DNA of 64,000 nucleotides from Candidatus Obscuribacter sp. (lineage in GTDB: Bacteria; Cyanobacteriota; Vampirovibrionia; Obscuribacterales; Obscuribacteraceae): positions 62,001 through 126,000 of the forward strand of contig JADYXR010000122.1 in assembly GCA_021772095.1 (NCBI GenBank). Direction: 5' to 3'. The number at the start of each line of letters is the position of its first letter. Position 1 is the first letter of the stretch. A program made the translations under genes and the position numbers. This document shows positions 8,728-17,354 of the stretch, one piece after another. A model generated the notes under the pieces. That model ran no database searches. It had not been told where the DNA came from and was given only the letters and a program-made list of their open reading frames with translations.

Positions 8728-10549
8728 TAGGGGACTCCTTTTTCTTCTCTTCGAATAGCTTTTTTAAATCAGCCGGCATGACCGGAAGCGGCGTGTGTTC
8801 TAGCTTCATGCCGTCACCTTCTTTGGAGCACGACGAGTTGACCTCGTTCCATTTGCCTTTGTCTGTTTCTGTGAAATCCAAACGACTGTGAGCACCGCGA
8901 CTTTCCTGTCTGGCATGTGCGCTTCGAGCGATTGCTTCGGCCGCTATCATCATGTTTTTCAAATCACGACACAAATGCCATCCTGGATTGAACGCCTTCG
9001 AGCCTTTGATTGCAACGGCGGCGATGTCGTTCTTGAGCTCGTGGAGTTTGGCGATGCCTTCTTCCATTTCTTTTTCTTCGCGGAAGATTCCGACGTGAGC
9101 GTCCATGATGTCGTTCATCTTCTTGGCGACGTCGTATGGATTTTTGCCTTCGCGATTGAACGGCGCTTCCAGTTCTTCGATTGCTGTTTCAATATCTTTC
9201 TCGTTGATGGTTGGTTGTCCACCGCCCAGTCCCTTGGCGTAATCACACGCTCCGGCTCCGGCACGTTTGCCGAACACGATCAAATCGGATAGGGAATTAC
9301 CACCCAGTCGATTGGCACCATGCATTCCGCCTGCGCATTCGCCTGCTGCAAACAAGCCTGGCACCCTGGTGTGCGCGGTGTCGGCATCCACTCTGATACC
9401 GCCCATGATGTAGTGGCATGTCGGTCCAACTTCCATAGGACCGGCCGTGATGTCCACATCAGCAAGTTCTTTAAACTGGTGATACATCGAAGGAAGCTTT
9501 TTCTTGACCCGTTCCGGATCCTGATAACTGATGTCGAGGAACACGCCGCCGTGTGGAGAGCCGCGCCCTTCCTTGTTCTCAATGTAGATCGCTCGGGCGA
9601 CGTTATCGCGTGTCGAAAGTTCTGGCGGTCTGCGCGCTTCGGTGCGCTTGCCGGCGATGGCAGCTTCAACCCATTCCTTCGCTTCGGTTTCGTCGGCTGC
9701 AAAGCCATTCTTGGTGGATTCTGGCAGATACTTCCACATGAAACGCTCGCCTTTGCTGTTACGCAAAATGCCGCCTTCACCTCGTACCCCTTCAGTAACC
9801 AGCAAGCCGCGAACGCCTGGTGGCCAGATCATTCCAGTCGGGTGGAATTGAACGAATTCCATATCGATCAGATCGGCTCCGGCATCATACGCCAGACCTT
9901 GTCCATCCGATGTGTATTCCCACGAGTTCGATGTCACTGAGTAAATTTTACCAACGCCGCCTGTAGCAAGTACAATGGCTTTGGCTTTGAACAAAACGTA
10001 TCGGCCATCTTCACGGAAATATCCGAATGCTCCGGAAATTTTGTCTCCGTCTTTGAGAAGTTTGGAGATGGTGCATTCCATGTAGACCGTGATGCCCTGG
10101 TGAACGCCCTGGTCTTGCAGGGTTCTTATCATTTCCAGACCGGTTCTGTCGCCGACGTGGCAAAGGCGTTTCCATTTGTGTCCACCGAACGCGCGTTGCA
10201 GAATTTGTCCTTCTTTGGTGCGATCGAAAACCGCGCCCCAGCGCTCCAGTTCTCGCACTCGGTCTGGTGCTTCTTGCGCATGCAATTGCGCCATGCGCCA
10301 GTTGTTCAACAACTTGCCACCATTCATGGTGTCCTGGAAGTGTGTTTCCCAACCATCCAGAGGATCGACGTTAGCCAGTGCTGCTGCGACTCCACCTTCA
10401 GCCATAACCGTGTGCGCTTTACCGAGCAGCGATTTGCAAACCAAACCTACCGACAATCCTTGTGCCGATACTTCGATAGCAGCTCGCAGACCCGCTCCAC
10501 CAGCGCCTACAACTATGACATCATGTTCGTGAACTTCGTAATTAGCCAT
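8720..10549 (-). CDS. sdhA: Succinate dehydrogenase/fumarate reductase flavoprotein subunit
   Basis: A 609-residue flavoprotein. The FAD Rossmann motif VVGAGGAGLRAAIE is near the N-terminus. HTVMAEGGVAAAL supplies the His expected to bind FAD covalently. VQFHPTG, the PTCHYIMGGIRVD segment and NRLGGNSLSDLIVFG provide active-site and dicarboxylate-binding residues. It oxidises succinate to fumarate (or the reverse) at the cytoplasmic face of complex II. Aconitase elsewhere in the window supports a respiratory TCA role rather than fumarate reduction. It lies 138 bp downstream of sdhC and overlaps sdhB. Confidence 0.96.
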   Translation of the reverse strand: MANYEVHEHDVIVVGAGGAGLRAAIEVSAQGLSVGLVCKSLLGKAHTVMAEGGVAAALANVDPLDGWETHFQDTMNGGKLLNNWRMAQLHAQEAPDRVRELERWGAVFDRTKEGQILQRAFGGHKWKRLCHVGDRTGLEMIRTLQDQGVHQGITVYMECTISKLLKDGDKISGAFGYFREDGRYVLFKAKAIVLATGGVGKIYSVTSNSWEYTSDGQGLAYDAGADLIDMEFVQFHPTGMIWPPGVRGLLVTEGVRGEGGILRNSKGERFMWKYLPESTKNGFAADETEAKEWVEAAIAGKRTEARRPPELSTRDNVARAIYIENKEGRGSPHGGVFLDISYQDPERVKKKLPSMYHQFKELADVDITAGPMEVGPTCHYIMGGIRVDADTAHTRVPGLFAAGECAGGMHGANRLGGNSLSDLIVFGKRAGAGACDYAKGLGGGQPTINEKDIETAIEELEAPFNREGKNPYDVAKKMNDIMDAHVGIFREEKEMEEGIAKLHELKNDIAAVAIKGSKAFNPGWHLCRDLKNMMIAAEAIARSAHARQESRGAHSRLDFTETDKGKWNEVNSSCSKEGDGMKLEHTPLPVMPADLKKLFEEKKKESPNA

Positions 10550-10687
10550 TAGAATTCCTGTTCCATTCCTGGTTACAAATAATTTTTCGAACTTCCTTGT
10601 GCGCTTTCTTTTTCACTTAGATCCAGAGACAGTTTAGATTTGAACGTTCGAAACTTTTCAATCTCACATCACCGAATCCGAATCGAA

Positions 10688-11437
10688 CTAAAGGAAAAAG
10701 ATTGGTGTTGCCAGTCCTCGTGCCACCATGGTGACATAGAGATCCGTGAGACCAACCGAGAAGAGGCTTGCCCACGCCCACCCCATGTGGTGCTCGTTGA
10801 GCTTGGTGACGAAGTGCCAGATTCTAAAACGAACTTTTTGTTGTTCTGTTTGACTGAAACAATTCAAAGCTCCACCGCAAAGGTGGCGTCCAGCGTGGCA
10901 TCCGAAGGTATAACCGGAAAGCAGAATGCAGTTCAGAACCATAACCAGTCCAAGAACACTCGGTGCGAATTGACCTTGGGGTGAGATGAACGCCACAATA
11001 GCGTCATACCAGAGAATGAATAAAACAATTGCCGCGCAGTAGAAGAAGTAGCGGTGCGCGTTTTGCAGTATCAGAGGAAATTTCGTTTCGCCCGAATAGC
11101 CTTTGCCGGAAGTCCCAACAACGCTGCATGCGGTCGGCGTTTGGAAATATGCTCGGTAATAAGCTTTGCGATAGTAATAACAAGTGGCGCGGAAACCCGC
11201 TGGAATCCACAGGATCAAAATCGCTGGCGAAAAATGCCACCAGTCAAAAATCAGTTTCGGCGAATAAAAAGGCGAGAGAAACTGTCCGATTTCAAAGTAG
11301 TTGTTTTCGAATGCGCGAACAGTTGCGTATGCGATGAAAAGAGCAAAACCAACTCCCACCAGCAGTGGACTGAGCCACCAGTTGTCTGTTCGGGATGTAC
11401 GCCCAGTGTGAGCCTTGGTATCGACGGTGTTAGTCAT
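10688..11437 (-). CDS. sdhC: Succinate dehydrogenase membrane anchor, five-helix single-subunit type
   Basis: A 249-residue membrane protein directly upstream of sdhA on the same strand. About five TM helices are visible (~20-43, 65-90, 128-150, 163-185, 215-245). It is longer than classical SdhC or SdhD and there is no second anchor gene, so it looks like the single-polypeptide anchor seen with the actinobacterial Sdh1-type complex. A Cys/His-rich stretch, GCHAGRHLCGGALNC, follows the fourth helix, and an EHH motif precedes the fifth. These could bind quinone, heme or an iron-sulfur cluster. The assignment rests on context, topology and general resemblance. Confidence 0.75.
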   Translation of the reverse strand: MTNTVDTKAHTGRTSRTDNWWLSPLLVGVGFALFIAYATVRAFENNYFEIGQFLSPFYSPKLIFDWWHFSPAILILWIPAGFRATCYYYRKAYYRAYFQTPTACSVVGTSGKGYSGETKFPLILQNAHRYFFYCAAIVLFILWYDAIVAFISPQGQFAPSVLGLVMVLNCILLSGYTFGCHAGRHLCGGALNCFSQTEQQKVRFRIWHFVTKLNEHHMGWAWASLFSVGLTDLYVTMVARGLATPIFFL

Positions 11438-11974
11438 TGGGAATCCTTCTTCTTCTCAGAATTCTGCGTGATGGGCTCGATTCAAATCATGACAACACGC
11501 GTTTAATTGCCGGGCGCTGTCAAGTTTCTGCGACAGCACCAACGATATAAAAGGAATGAACACGATTGTTTTGGTAAACCTTGAACCGAATGAAGATTCG
11601 CTTTGATGCTGCTTAAGATGCTGCTCAGCTGGTCTTCTTACTCCAAATTATATCAACAAAAAAACATCGAAGGCGAATGATAAACCTTGCGAACGTCACA
11701 CCGAGTGATATATCTTTTAGATTCTTAGTTTCAGTTAATGTCATCAACATCCTGATATAGAGCCAGTTTCCAGAACCTTCCTGTTGGCAACAGGAAGGAA
11801 CCTGCTATCAAAAGTGGCGTCTTTTTAATCGGTGGACGCTGCCTAATTCTCTTGAAAAAAATGTTGAGGGAATTGTGTTGAACGCTCGTAAGGCTGAGAG
11901 CAAGTCTGATCTGGGTTCAGCCATGGCACTCTGGGAATTACATGAGCCGACGCTGCGGAGTTAGCGAGGACAGA
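11438..11974. other. Intergenic region upstream of the sdh operon, 537 bp
   Basis: Divergent region that should hold the sdh promoter (minus strand) and the promoter of the small gene at 11975. A perfect 10-bp hairpin lies at 11776-11798. A GATATA string near 11541 and AT-rich DNA around 11640-11760 are the only other promoter-like elements. No ORF of convincing character seen. Confidence 0.4.
11776..11798. promoter_or_regulatory. Perfect 10-bp hairpin
   Basis: CCTTCCTGTT and AACAGGAAGG pair perfectly around a GGC loop. There is no strong T-tract on either side, so it may be an mRNA leader element of the downstream small gene or a protein-binding inverted repeat rather than a terminator. Confidence 0.4.
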
Positions 11975-12277
11975 ATGAACAAGAAATCTACAAAACACGA
12001 GTTGCAGTCAGCGGCCTACAAGGCCAGAAGTCGACAGGCTGAAAACGAAATCAACAAACGCTTCGTCATGGACAGGCTCGACCAATCGTTGCCGCTTATC
12101 ACGGACGATTGGCAGCGCGTAGAGCAACTGTTGAATTTAATTACGGAATTTGCGCCGACCGAAATGGTCCTGGAATTGTCGGGAGCGATTGCCGGATTCG
12201 CTGACGATCAGGCTCGCCGCGGCTATTTGTTGGGGCAAGATGACATTGTCAAGGAACTCAAACAACGCGTCGCCTGA
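11975..12277 (+). CDS. Hypothetical small helical protein
   Basis: A 100-residue protein when started at the ATG at 11975, chosen because GAGGA lies just upstream; an upstream in-frame ATG at 11942 would add eleven residues. The sequence is helical and charged, with a Lys/Arg-rich N-terminus (MNKKSTKHEL) and amphipathic helices such as WQRVEQLLNLITEFAPTEMV. No signal peptide or TM segment. I do not recognise the family. It lies 96 bp ahead of the alpha/beta hydrolase on the same strand. Confidence 0.55.
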   Translation: MNKKSTKHELQSAAYKARSRQAENEINKRFVMDRLDQSLPLITDDWQRVEQLLNLITEFAPTEMVLELSGAIAGFADDQARRGYLLGQDDIVKELKQRVA

Positions 12278-12373
12278 ATCTCATATTAACGTTTGCTGTT
12301 GAAATCTCAAAATGCGGATAAACTTAAAAATGGGTGGTCGTTTGACCGCTTGGTGAACCGCTGGAGAAATTGA

Positions 12374-13282
12374 TTGGTGCCGGCAGAATTATTGTTGGGA
12401 ACCTTGTTGGCAGCCGCCTTTTACATAGGGTTGGCCCCACGCATCAATATTCCGCTGTATCGCAAAATGCTTTTCTTCCCGGCCCGCTTCCCGCGTGACT
12501 TCCCGGGACTTCCTAATCTCGAAGGCATCGCCGGCGAGGACGTATTTTTCAAGGGCGAGAAGGGTCAAACCCTCAATGGCTGGTACTTTAACAAGCCAGA
12601 CAGTGAATACGTCATTTTATTCAATCATGGCAACTCTGGCAATCTCACCATTCGCCATCACATCAGCCGCTTGATGGTTCGCGCTGGATACTCGGTATTC
12701 GTTTATGACTATCAAGGTTTTGGTCGCAGCACAGGCCGACCGACAATTGACGGTATTTGTTCGGATGGAGCCGCGGCGTTTGATTATCTTGTAAACGAAC
12801 GAGGCATCGATCCGCGCAATATTATTCTGTACGGAGAATCGCTTGGCGTCTCGGTCGCCGCGCATTTGTCGACGGTGCGCCAGTGCAGCGGGATGATTCT
12901 TCAATCCGGATTCGCGTCGTTGACGAGAATCGCGCATACACATTTTCCACTTTTACGAATTTATCCGAACTCGCTATTCCCGCAGCCTGCGCTGGATAAC
13001 ATAGCGATTTTGAAAAATTCAACGATGCCGCTTTTGATTATTCATGGCGAACTTGATCGTGTGATTCCGGTGAAACATGCCGATGATCTTTTCGAAGCGC
13101 ATGGTGGCTCCAAGAAATTTGTGCGATTGAAAGGCACCGCGCATGGTGATGTTTGGAGCACGGCGGAGCAGGAATATCTCGAGGCGCTGTTGGAATTCCC
13201 AACTACATTAAGAGACGTTAGAAAAGAGCTGGACGCGGTCGCAGCAGCATCAACACCAAGTTCAACTAAAGCTATCAGTTAG
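12374..13282 (+). CDS. Alpha/beta hydrolase, membrane-anchored (BEM46/ABHD13-like)
   Basis: A 302-residue serine hydrolase. A hydrophobic N-terminal segment (~5-22) probably anchors it to the membrane. Hallmarks are the oxyanion loop FNHGNSGN, the nucleophile elbow GESLG (Ser near residue 158), the acid in HGELDRVIP and the catalytic His in GTAHGDVW. The cap is short, as in BEM46/ABHD13-type enzymes, which act on unknown acyl or phospholipid substrates. The start is TTG at 12374, with GTG at 12377 as an alternative; GGAG lies upstream. Confidence 0.8.
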   Translation: MVPAELLLGTLLAAAFYIGLAPRINIPLYRKMLFFPARFPRDFPGLPNLEGIAGEDVFFKGEKGQTLNGWYFNKPDSEYVILFNHGNSGNLTIRHHISRLMVRAGYSVFVYDYQGFGRSTGRPTIDGICSDGAAAFDYLVNERGIDPRNIILYGESLGVSVAAHLSTVRQCSGMILQSGFASLTRIAHTHFPLLRIYPNSLFPQPALDNIAILKNSTMPLLIIHGELDRVIPVKHADDLFEAHGGSKKFVRLKGTAHGDVWSTAEQEYLEALLEFPTTLRDVRKELDAVAAASTPSSTKAIS

Positions 13283-13297
13283 AAAAAAGTTTCTGTC

Positions 13298-13315
13298 AAC
13301 CTGTTCTCGCAGGTT
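13298..13315. terminator. Short hairpin between convergent genes
   Basis: AACCTG and CAGGTT form a 6-bp stem with a 6-nt loop just downstream of the hydrolase stop. A second hairpin, with AGCAC and GTGCT arms, overlaps the 3' end of the opposite gene. Without T-tracts these are weak terminator candidates. Confidence 0.3.
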
Positions 13316-13324
13316 TCACCAGCA

Positions 13325-13879
13325 CTATCTCTGGTGCTTCACTTGAGCACCTTGTTTGGTTATTGAATGAACCTTTTTTTCCGACTTCGTTGTCTTAGGT
13401 TCTGCTTTTAAATCTTTGATTAACTGTTGCGCTTCCGCGTATAACGCCGACTCTATAGGAACCAGCTCGAGTAGTTTAGTTGCGTCAGCTTTGGCTCCGT
13501 TCCTAGCAAAGTACCTGGCTTGATTTAAGTACACTTGATCGAGTTTATCCGACATTTCAGGAGTCAAACCGCGCGCTAATTCCTCTTCTTCCAATATTTT
13601 GCGCGCCAATTGCAGGTGACCGGCTGCGATGAGCTGGTCGACTTTGGCAAGCTCGGCTGCATCATTGAGTTCGACATGCTTAAGTTTTGGCTCAAAGACC
13701 GACAAGATGCTGGATTGATTGAGTGCAGGCAAATTCGAAAAGGCTGACATCAACGTCGTCCCGACAATGAAAATTACCGCGGCTATCAGTCCATAGCGAA
13801 CTAACGCGAGCCAAAGCTTGGAACCGCTTTGCCCATCCGTGATCACGACCGGAGTCTTTTCTTTTTCACCAGTTTCCAT
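13325..13879 (-). CDS. Single-TM protein with short TPR-like region
   Basis: A 184-residue protein. The ATG at 13879 is preferred because GGGAG precedes it; a GTG four codons upstream is possible. A TM helix (~28-48) follows a short cytoplasmic tail. The outer part is helical with a pair of TPR-like helices (LAKVDQLIAAGHLQLARKIL and QVYLNQARYFARNGAKADATKLLEL) and ends in a Lys-rich tail. No enzyme motifs. Probably an envelope-associated scaffold; function unknown. Confidence 0.6.
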   Translation of the reverse strand: METGEKEKTPVVITDGQSGSKLWLALVRYGLIAAVIFIVGTTLMSAFSNLPALNQSSILSVFEPKLKHVELNDAAELAKVDQLIAAGHLQLARKILEEEELARGLTPEMSDKLDQVYLNQARYFARNGAKADATKLLELVPIESALYAEAQQLIKDLKAEPKTTKSEKKVHSITKQGAQVKHQR

Positions 13880-14254
13880 GTTAACTCCCACTAGCGCCTC
13901 ACTTGGCAGCTGAATACTCCATCATACCGCCGACTGAACATCGCTGGTGAAACCTACAATATGTATTCATAATCGTACATTTTGTGGTGTTTGAGCCACA
14001 TTGATTTAATCCAAAGCGGCAAGAACGGGATAAGTGCGGCATCTCCTGCTAAACTTTATTCTGAATGGAACCAACGCACTGGTGGAGAATAACATTCTTC
14101 CGACTAGTTCACTCCGCGTTCACGTTTGTTCGTTTAAATGATGAACATAATGTGTTCGGTTGCACGTGAATTTGGAACGTTGTCCCGCTACACCAGTCCT
14201 GTCTATTGCCGCTCACTGGTCCTGATCACAGTTTTAGGAGCTCGGTTAAATCCG
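13880..14254. other. Divergent intergenic region, 375 bp
   Basis: AT-rich stretch around 13950-14060 between the single-TM gene and ovoA. An open frame runs upstream of the chosen ovoA start from 14138, but its residues do not look like an OvoA N-terminus. No hairpin, repeat or tRNA seen. Confidence 0.4.
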
Positions 14255-16732
14255 ATGGTTGATTCGATGAACTCAAAAACTTCCTGCGCAGGTACTGAGT
14301 GCCTGGAAAAATTGCCTGAACCACAGATTCTCGATGATGGTTGGCGGCAAAATTTAGGGACGTCGAATCTCAGAAAGCTTCGCGAAAATGGCTGGTGGAC
14401 CGGTCAGAAACCGGCTCACCAGTCGTGTCCTGGTGTACAAGAAGACGGAACGGTTTCGTCTCTTGTGATTCCTGATCTAGCGACATGCACACGGCAAGAG
14501 GTTCAAGAGTACTTCGACAACTCGTGGACGATTACAGAAGTTTTGTTCAGTGCGCTGCGAAACGATGAAGCTTTTTATCGCCCCCCGTATCACCATCTTC
14601 GTCACCCGTTGATCTTCTATTACGGGCACCCGGCGGCTTTGTACATTAATAAGTTGAGAGTGGCCGGGCTCGTTGATTCGTCAATCAACTGGAGCATTGA
14701 AAGTATTTTCGAAACTGGCGTCGACGAAATGTCCTGGGATGACATGTCGAAGAATTCGATCAAGTGGCCGACGATTGACGCAGTTCACGAATTTCGCAAA
14801 CAAGTTTATGGCACCGTCTGTGATGTCATCGCTCAGCATCCGGATCTTGGCGATGAACATAGAGTGATCGAGCAAGCGCATCCTCTGTGGGCTTTGTTCA
14901 TGGGATTCGAACATGAACGGATTCATATTGAAACGTCCTCGGTTCTAATTCGCGAGCTGCCAATCTCTCTTGTTGAAACACCTGCTCATTGGCCGCTCAT
15001 GCATCAATCAGCTCGCGGTCATGAGGTGGTGTCACCCGTGGTGGGTGAGGATTACCCTGCAATCGAATTGATTTCGTTCAAAGCTGTCGACGTCGAGTAC
15101 GGTAAGCCCGTTGATTTCCCCACGTTCGGCTGGGACAACGAGTACGGAAACAAGAAAGTCGCGGTCGCTGAATTCGAAGCGGACAGATGCTTGATCAGCA
15201 ATGGATCGTTTTTTGAGTTTGTGAAAGCCGGCGGCTATCGTGACAAGAAATATTGGAGTGAGGCCGGCTGGAATTGGAGAGGTTTCAGAAACGTCAAATT
15301 CCCAACCTTCTGGGTGCCGAATGGTCCAGCAGGCTCTGATCTATACAATCTGAGAACGAATTTCGAGATCATTCCGATGCCGTGGTCGTGGCCTGCAGTG
15401 GTCAACTATCACGAGGCTAGCGCGTTTTGCAAATGGCGATCCGAAGTTGACGGAACGCAGAGTTCGTATCGGCTAATTTCTGAAGCAGAACACGAAAGTA
15501 TGCGCAAGCACACTGGGTTTTCAAATACCGAAAACCCAACTTCTCAAAGCAATCTGAATTTGCGTTGTGGCTCGGAATCACCCGTGGACGGCAATGTTTC
15601 AGAGCGGTCCAGCGGCGATGTTTCGAAACCGGCCATCGGCGAAGGTTCGAGAACGTCCATCGGTGCTGTCGCGAAACCGGCCATAGGCGACCTATTCGGA
15701 AACGTTTGGCAGTGGTGTGAAGACGATTTCAATCCGCTACCTGGTTTTCGTATTCATCCTTTGTACGATGATTTCAGCACGCCATGTTTTGATGGCGAAC
15801 ATAAGATGATTCTCGGTGGATCATTTGTCAGCACCGGGGGCGAAGCATCGCCCTGGGCAAGATTTCATTTCCGCCCACACTTCGCACAGCACGCCGGTTT
15901 TCGCCTGGCATACAGCGCCGACGACAATGATGGGCGTGCGGTGAAAATCGGAGTCAGCACAGACAATCCATACGAAACCGATCGGATGCTTTCGGATTAT
16001 CTTCTTTTGCACTTCGGTGATTCGAACATTCAAATGCCGTTTAAATCTGGACCATCCGAAGCGACATTGTTTCCAACCAGATGCGCAGACCTGGTCACGA
16101 ATTGGGCAGAGAAACTCAATCTTGAGTGCGATCGAGTTCTCGACATCGGTTGCGCAGTTGGCGGCGCATCATTTCATCTCGCAGAAAAATTCGACCACGT
16201 TACTGCAATCGATTTGAGCCAGAGTTTCATCAACCTCGCTAATAAATTGAAAACAGAAGGCGAGGTCGCATACAACGTCTTTGAAGAAGGTGAAATCGTC
16301 AGTGCTCATAAAGCCACTGTTGATGAGACTCAGCGCAGCCGAGTCAATTTCAGACGAGCTGATGCATGTTCTCTTCCACCTGAATTTATTGACTTCGATG
16401 CTGTTCTGATTGCGAACGTTTTGTGCAGATTGCCGAGTCCAATGTCGTTGTTAAATCGTTTGAGCGGTGATCGCGGTGTTGTAAAACGCGGCGGTGTCGT
16501 TGTAATAACGACACCATTCACGTGGATGGAAACGTACACGCCGAGAGACGTTTGGATGGGTGGCTACACAGACGAAAACGGCAATCCCCATTTCTCCGCG
16601 GATAAATTGAAGAGTGCACTGAATCCTGAGTTCGAACTTCTCGAAGAATTCGATATGCCACTGATTATTCGTGAGCACCGCCGGAAGTATCAGCTGATTT
16701 ACTCGCTGGCTACGGTTTGGAAACGAAAATAA
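14255..16732 (+). CDS. ovoA: 5-histidylcysteine sulfoxide synthase / mercaptohistidine N-methyltransferase (ovothiol synthase)
   Basis: An 825-residue bifunctional enzyme. The N-terminal DinB-like part contains the OvoA signature around ENGWWTG and FYYGHPAALYINKL and the iron ligands H220-x3-H224-x-E226 (HERIHIE). The central FGE-sulfatase-like domain includes VWQWCEDDFNPLPGFR and GGSFVSTGGEASPWARFHFRPHF. The C-terminal SAM methyltransferase domain begins near residue 580, with VLDIGCAVGGASFHLAE at ~627. OvoA uses Fe(II), O2, cysteine and histidine, then methylates the imidazole, giving the antioxidant ovothiol. Its C-S lyase partner, OvoB, is not evident nearby. An 8-residue tandem repeat is inserted before the VWQW motif. 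AGGAG lies 14 bases upstream of the chosen ATG; another in-frame ATG is at 14267. Confidence 0.92.
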   Translation: MVDSMNSKTSCAGTECLEKLPEPQILDDGWRQNLGTSNLRKLRENGWWTGQKPAHQSCPGVQEDGTVSSLVIPDLATCTRQEVQEYFDNSWTITEVLFSALRNDEAFYRPPYHHLRHPLIFYYGHPAALYINKLRVAGLVDSSINWSIESIFETGVDEMSWDDMSKNSIKWPTIDAVHEFRKQVYGTVCDVIAQHPDLGDEHRVIEQAHPLWALFMGFEHERIHIETSSVLIRELPISLVETPAHWPLMHQSARGHEVVSPVVGEDYPAIELISFKAVDVEYGKPVDFPTFGWDNEYGNKKVAVAEFEADRCLISNGSFFEFVKAGGYRDKKYWSEAGWNWRGFRNVKFPTFWVPNGPAGSDLYNLRTNFEIIPMPWSWPAVVNYHEASAFCKWRSEVDGTQSSYRLISEAEHESMRKHTGFSNTENPTSQSNLNLRCGSESPVDGNVSERSSGDVSKPAIGEGSRTSIGAVAKPAIGDLFGNVWQWCEDDFNPLPGFRIHPLYDDFSTPCFDGEHKMILGGSFVSTGGEASPWARFHFRPHFAQHAGFRLAYSADDNDGRAVKIGVSTDNPYETDRMLSDYLLLHFGDSNIQMPFKSGPSEATLFPTRCADLVTNWAEKLNLECDRVLDIGCAVGGASFHLAEKFDHVTAIDLSQSFINLANKLKTEGEVAYNVFEEGEIVSAHKATVDETQRSRVNFRRADACSLPPEFIDFDAVLIANVLCRLPSPMSLLNRLSGDRGVVKRGGVVVITTPFTWMETYTPRDVWMGGYTDENGNPHFSADKLKSALNPEFELLEEFDMPLIIREHRRKYQLIYSLATVWKRK
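15600..15695 (+). repeat. 24-bp in-frame tandem repeat inside ovoA
   Basis: About four 24-bp units encode SERSSGDV, SKPAIGEG, SRTSIGAV and AKPAIGDL. The copies starting at 15624 and 15672 match at 18 of 19 bases across CGAAACCGGCCATCGGCGA; the unit at 15648 is more diverged. The array lies just before the conserved GNVWQW segment of the sulfatase-like domain. Confidence 0.75.
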
Positions 16733-17011
16733 TTAACGTAGGAATTTCAATTCGCCTTCGATCTTAACGCTGAGCATATCGTTGGTTACCTGAGCGACGC
16801 CCTGAAATTCATAACAAGGTCCCATGTCGTCCACGACACGAAATGTATTTGCACCCGCCGGCGCAGCATTGATCTGCTGTGCGAGCTGATCGCCCTCAAC
16901 CGCTTCCTGTTTCAAAGAAACGACCATAGGCTTGGTTTGTGTCACACCGCCGATCGACATCGTCATCCACGGTTCGCTAACTAAAAGTGCTCTCGGAATA
17001 TCGATAACCAT
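16733..17011 (-). CDS. Hypothetical small beta-rich protein
   Basis: A 92-residue protein from the ATG at 17011, preferred over longer in-frame starts because GTGGAG lies upstream. The predicted strands (MVIDIPRALLVSEPW, KPMVVSLKQEAV, ANTFRVVDDMGPCYEFQGVAQV, MLSVKIEGELKFLR) suggest a small beta barrel. No signal peptide. Its stop is directly adjacent to the ovoA stop on the other strand. I do not recognise the family. Confidence 0.55.
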   Translation of the reverse strand: MVIDIPRALLVSEPWMTMSIGGVTQTKPMVVSLKQEAVEGDQLAQQINAAPAGANTFRVVDDMGPCYEFQGVAQVTNDMLSVKIEGELKFLR

Positions 17012-17354
17012 GTTGAATGCTCCACTTACAGCAGTGTGGCGGCTTCTCCGCAAAGAGTTGCCGTGTTTGAACTTGTGCGCTTGTTGCCGGTTTTCAATAT
17101 GAGCAACACTGCAATTGTGCCACTGTCTGCGCCTGCCTCATATAACCCTGAGTAAACATTTATCGGCTTTGCAATAAAGCCTATAGTTTAGTCATAACAT
17201 CTGAGCCTGAAAGATTCGACCGCTTAACGCCATTCTTTTGAGCGATTAGCTTTCAAAATCTGCCAAAACCCTATATAGATTATCCTCAAACCCATAAAAC
17301 AAATTAGGCTCACGTACGCACAATGGAAGTATGTGACCTAGAGAGGTTTTTAGA
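17012..17354. other. Intergenic region, 343 bp
   Basis: Divergent promoter region between the 92-aa protein and the TPR protein. The only distinct element is the palindrome CTATATAG at 17271-17278. GAGAGG ahead of 17355 is the ribosome binding site of the next gene. Confidence 0.4.
17271..17278. promoter_or_regulatory. CTATATAG palindrome, possible -10 element
   Basis: Located 77 bp before the TPR gene at 17355. The same octamer recurs in three other intergenic regions (18012, 38177, 47679). It resembles a -10 box, TATATA; no convincing -35 found. Confidence 0.3.

Noticed and set aside
7978-8730. A 250-codon open frame on the plus strand opposite sdhB
   Set aside because: It mirrors the codon pattern of sdhB, whose Fe-S motifs are clear; its own residues have no recognisable domain or ribosome binding site.
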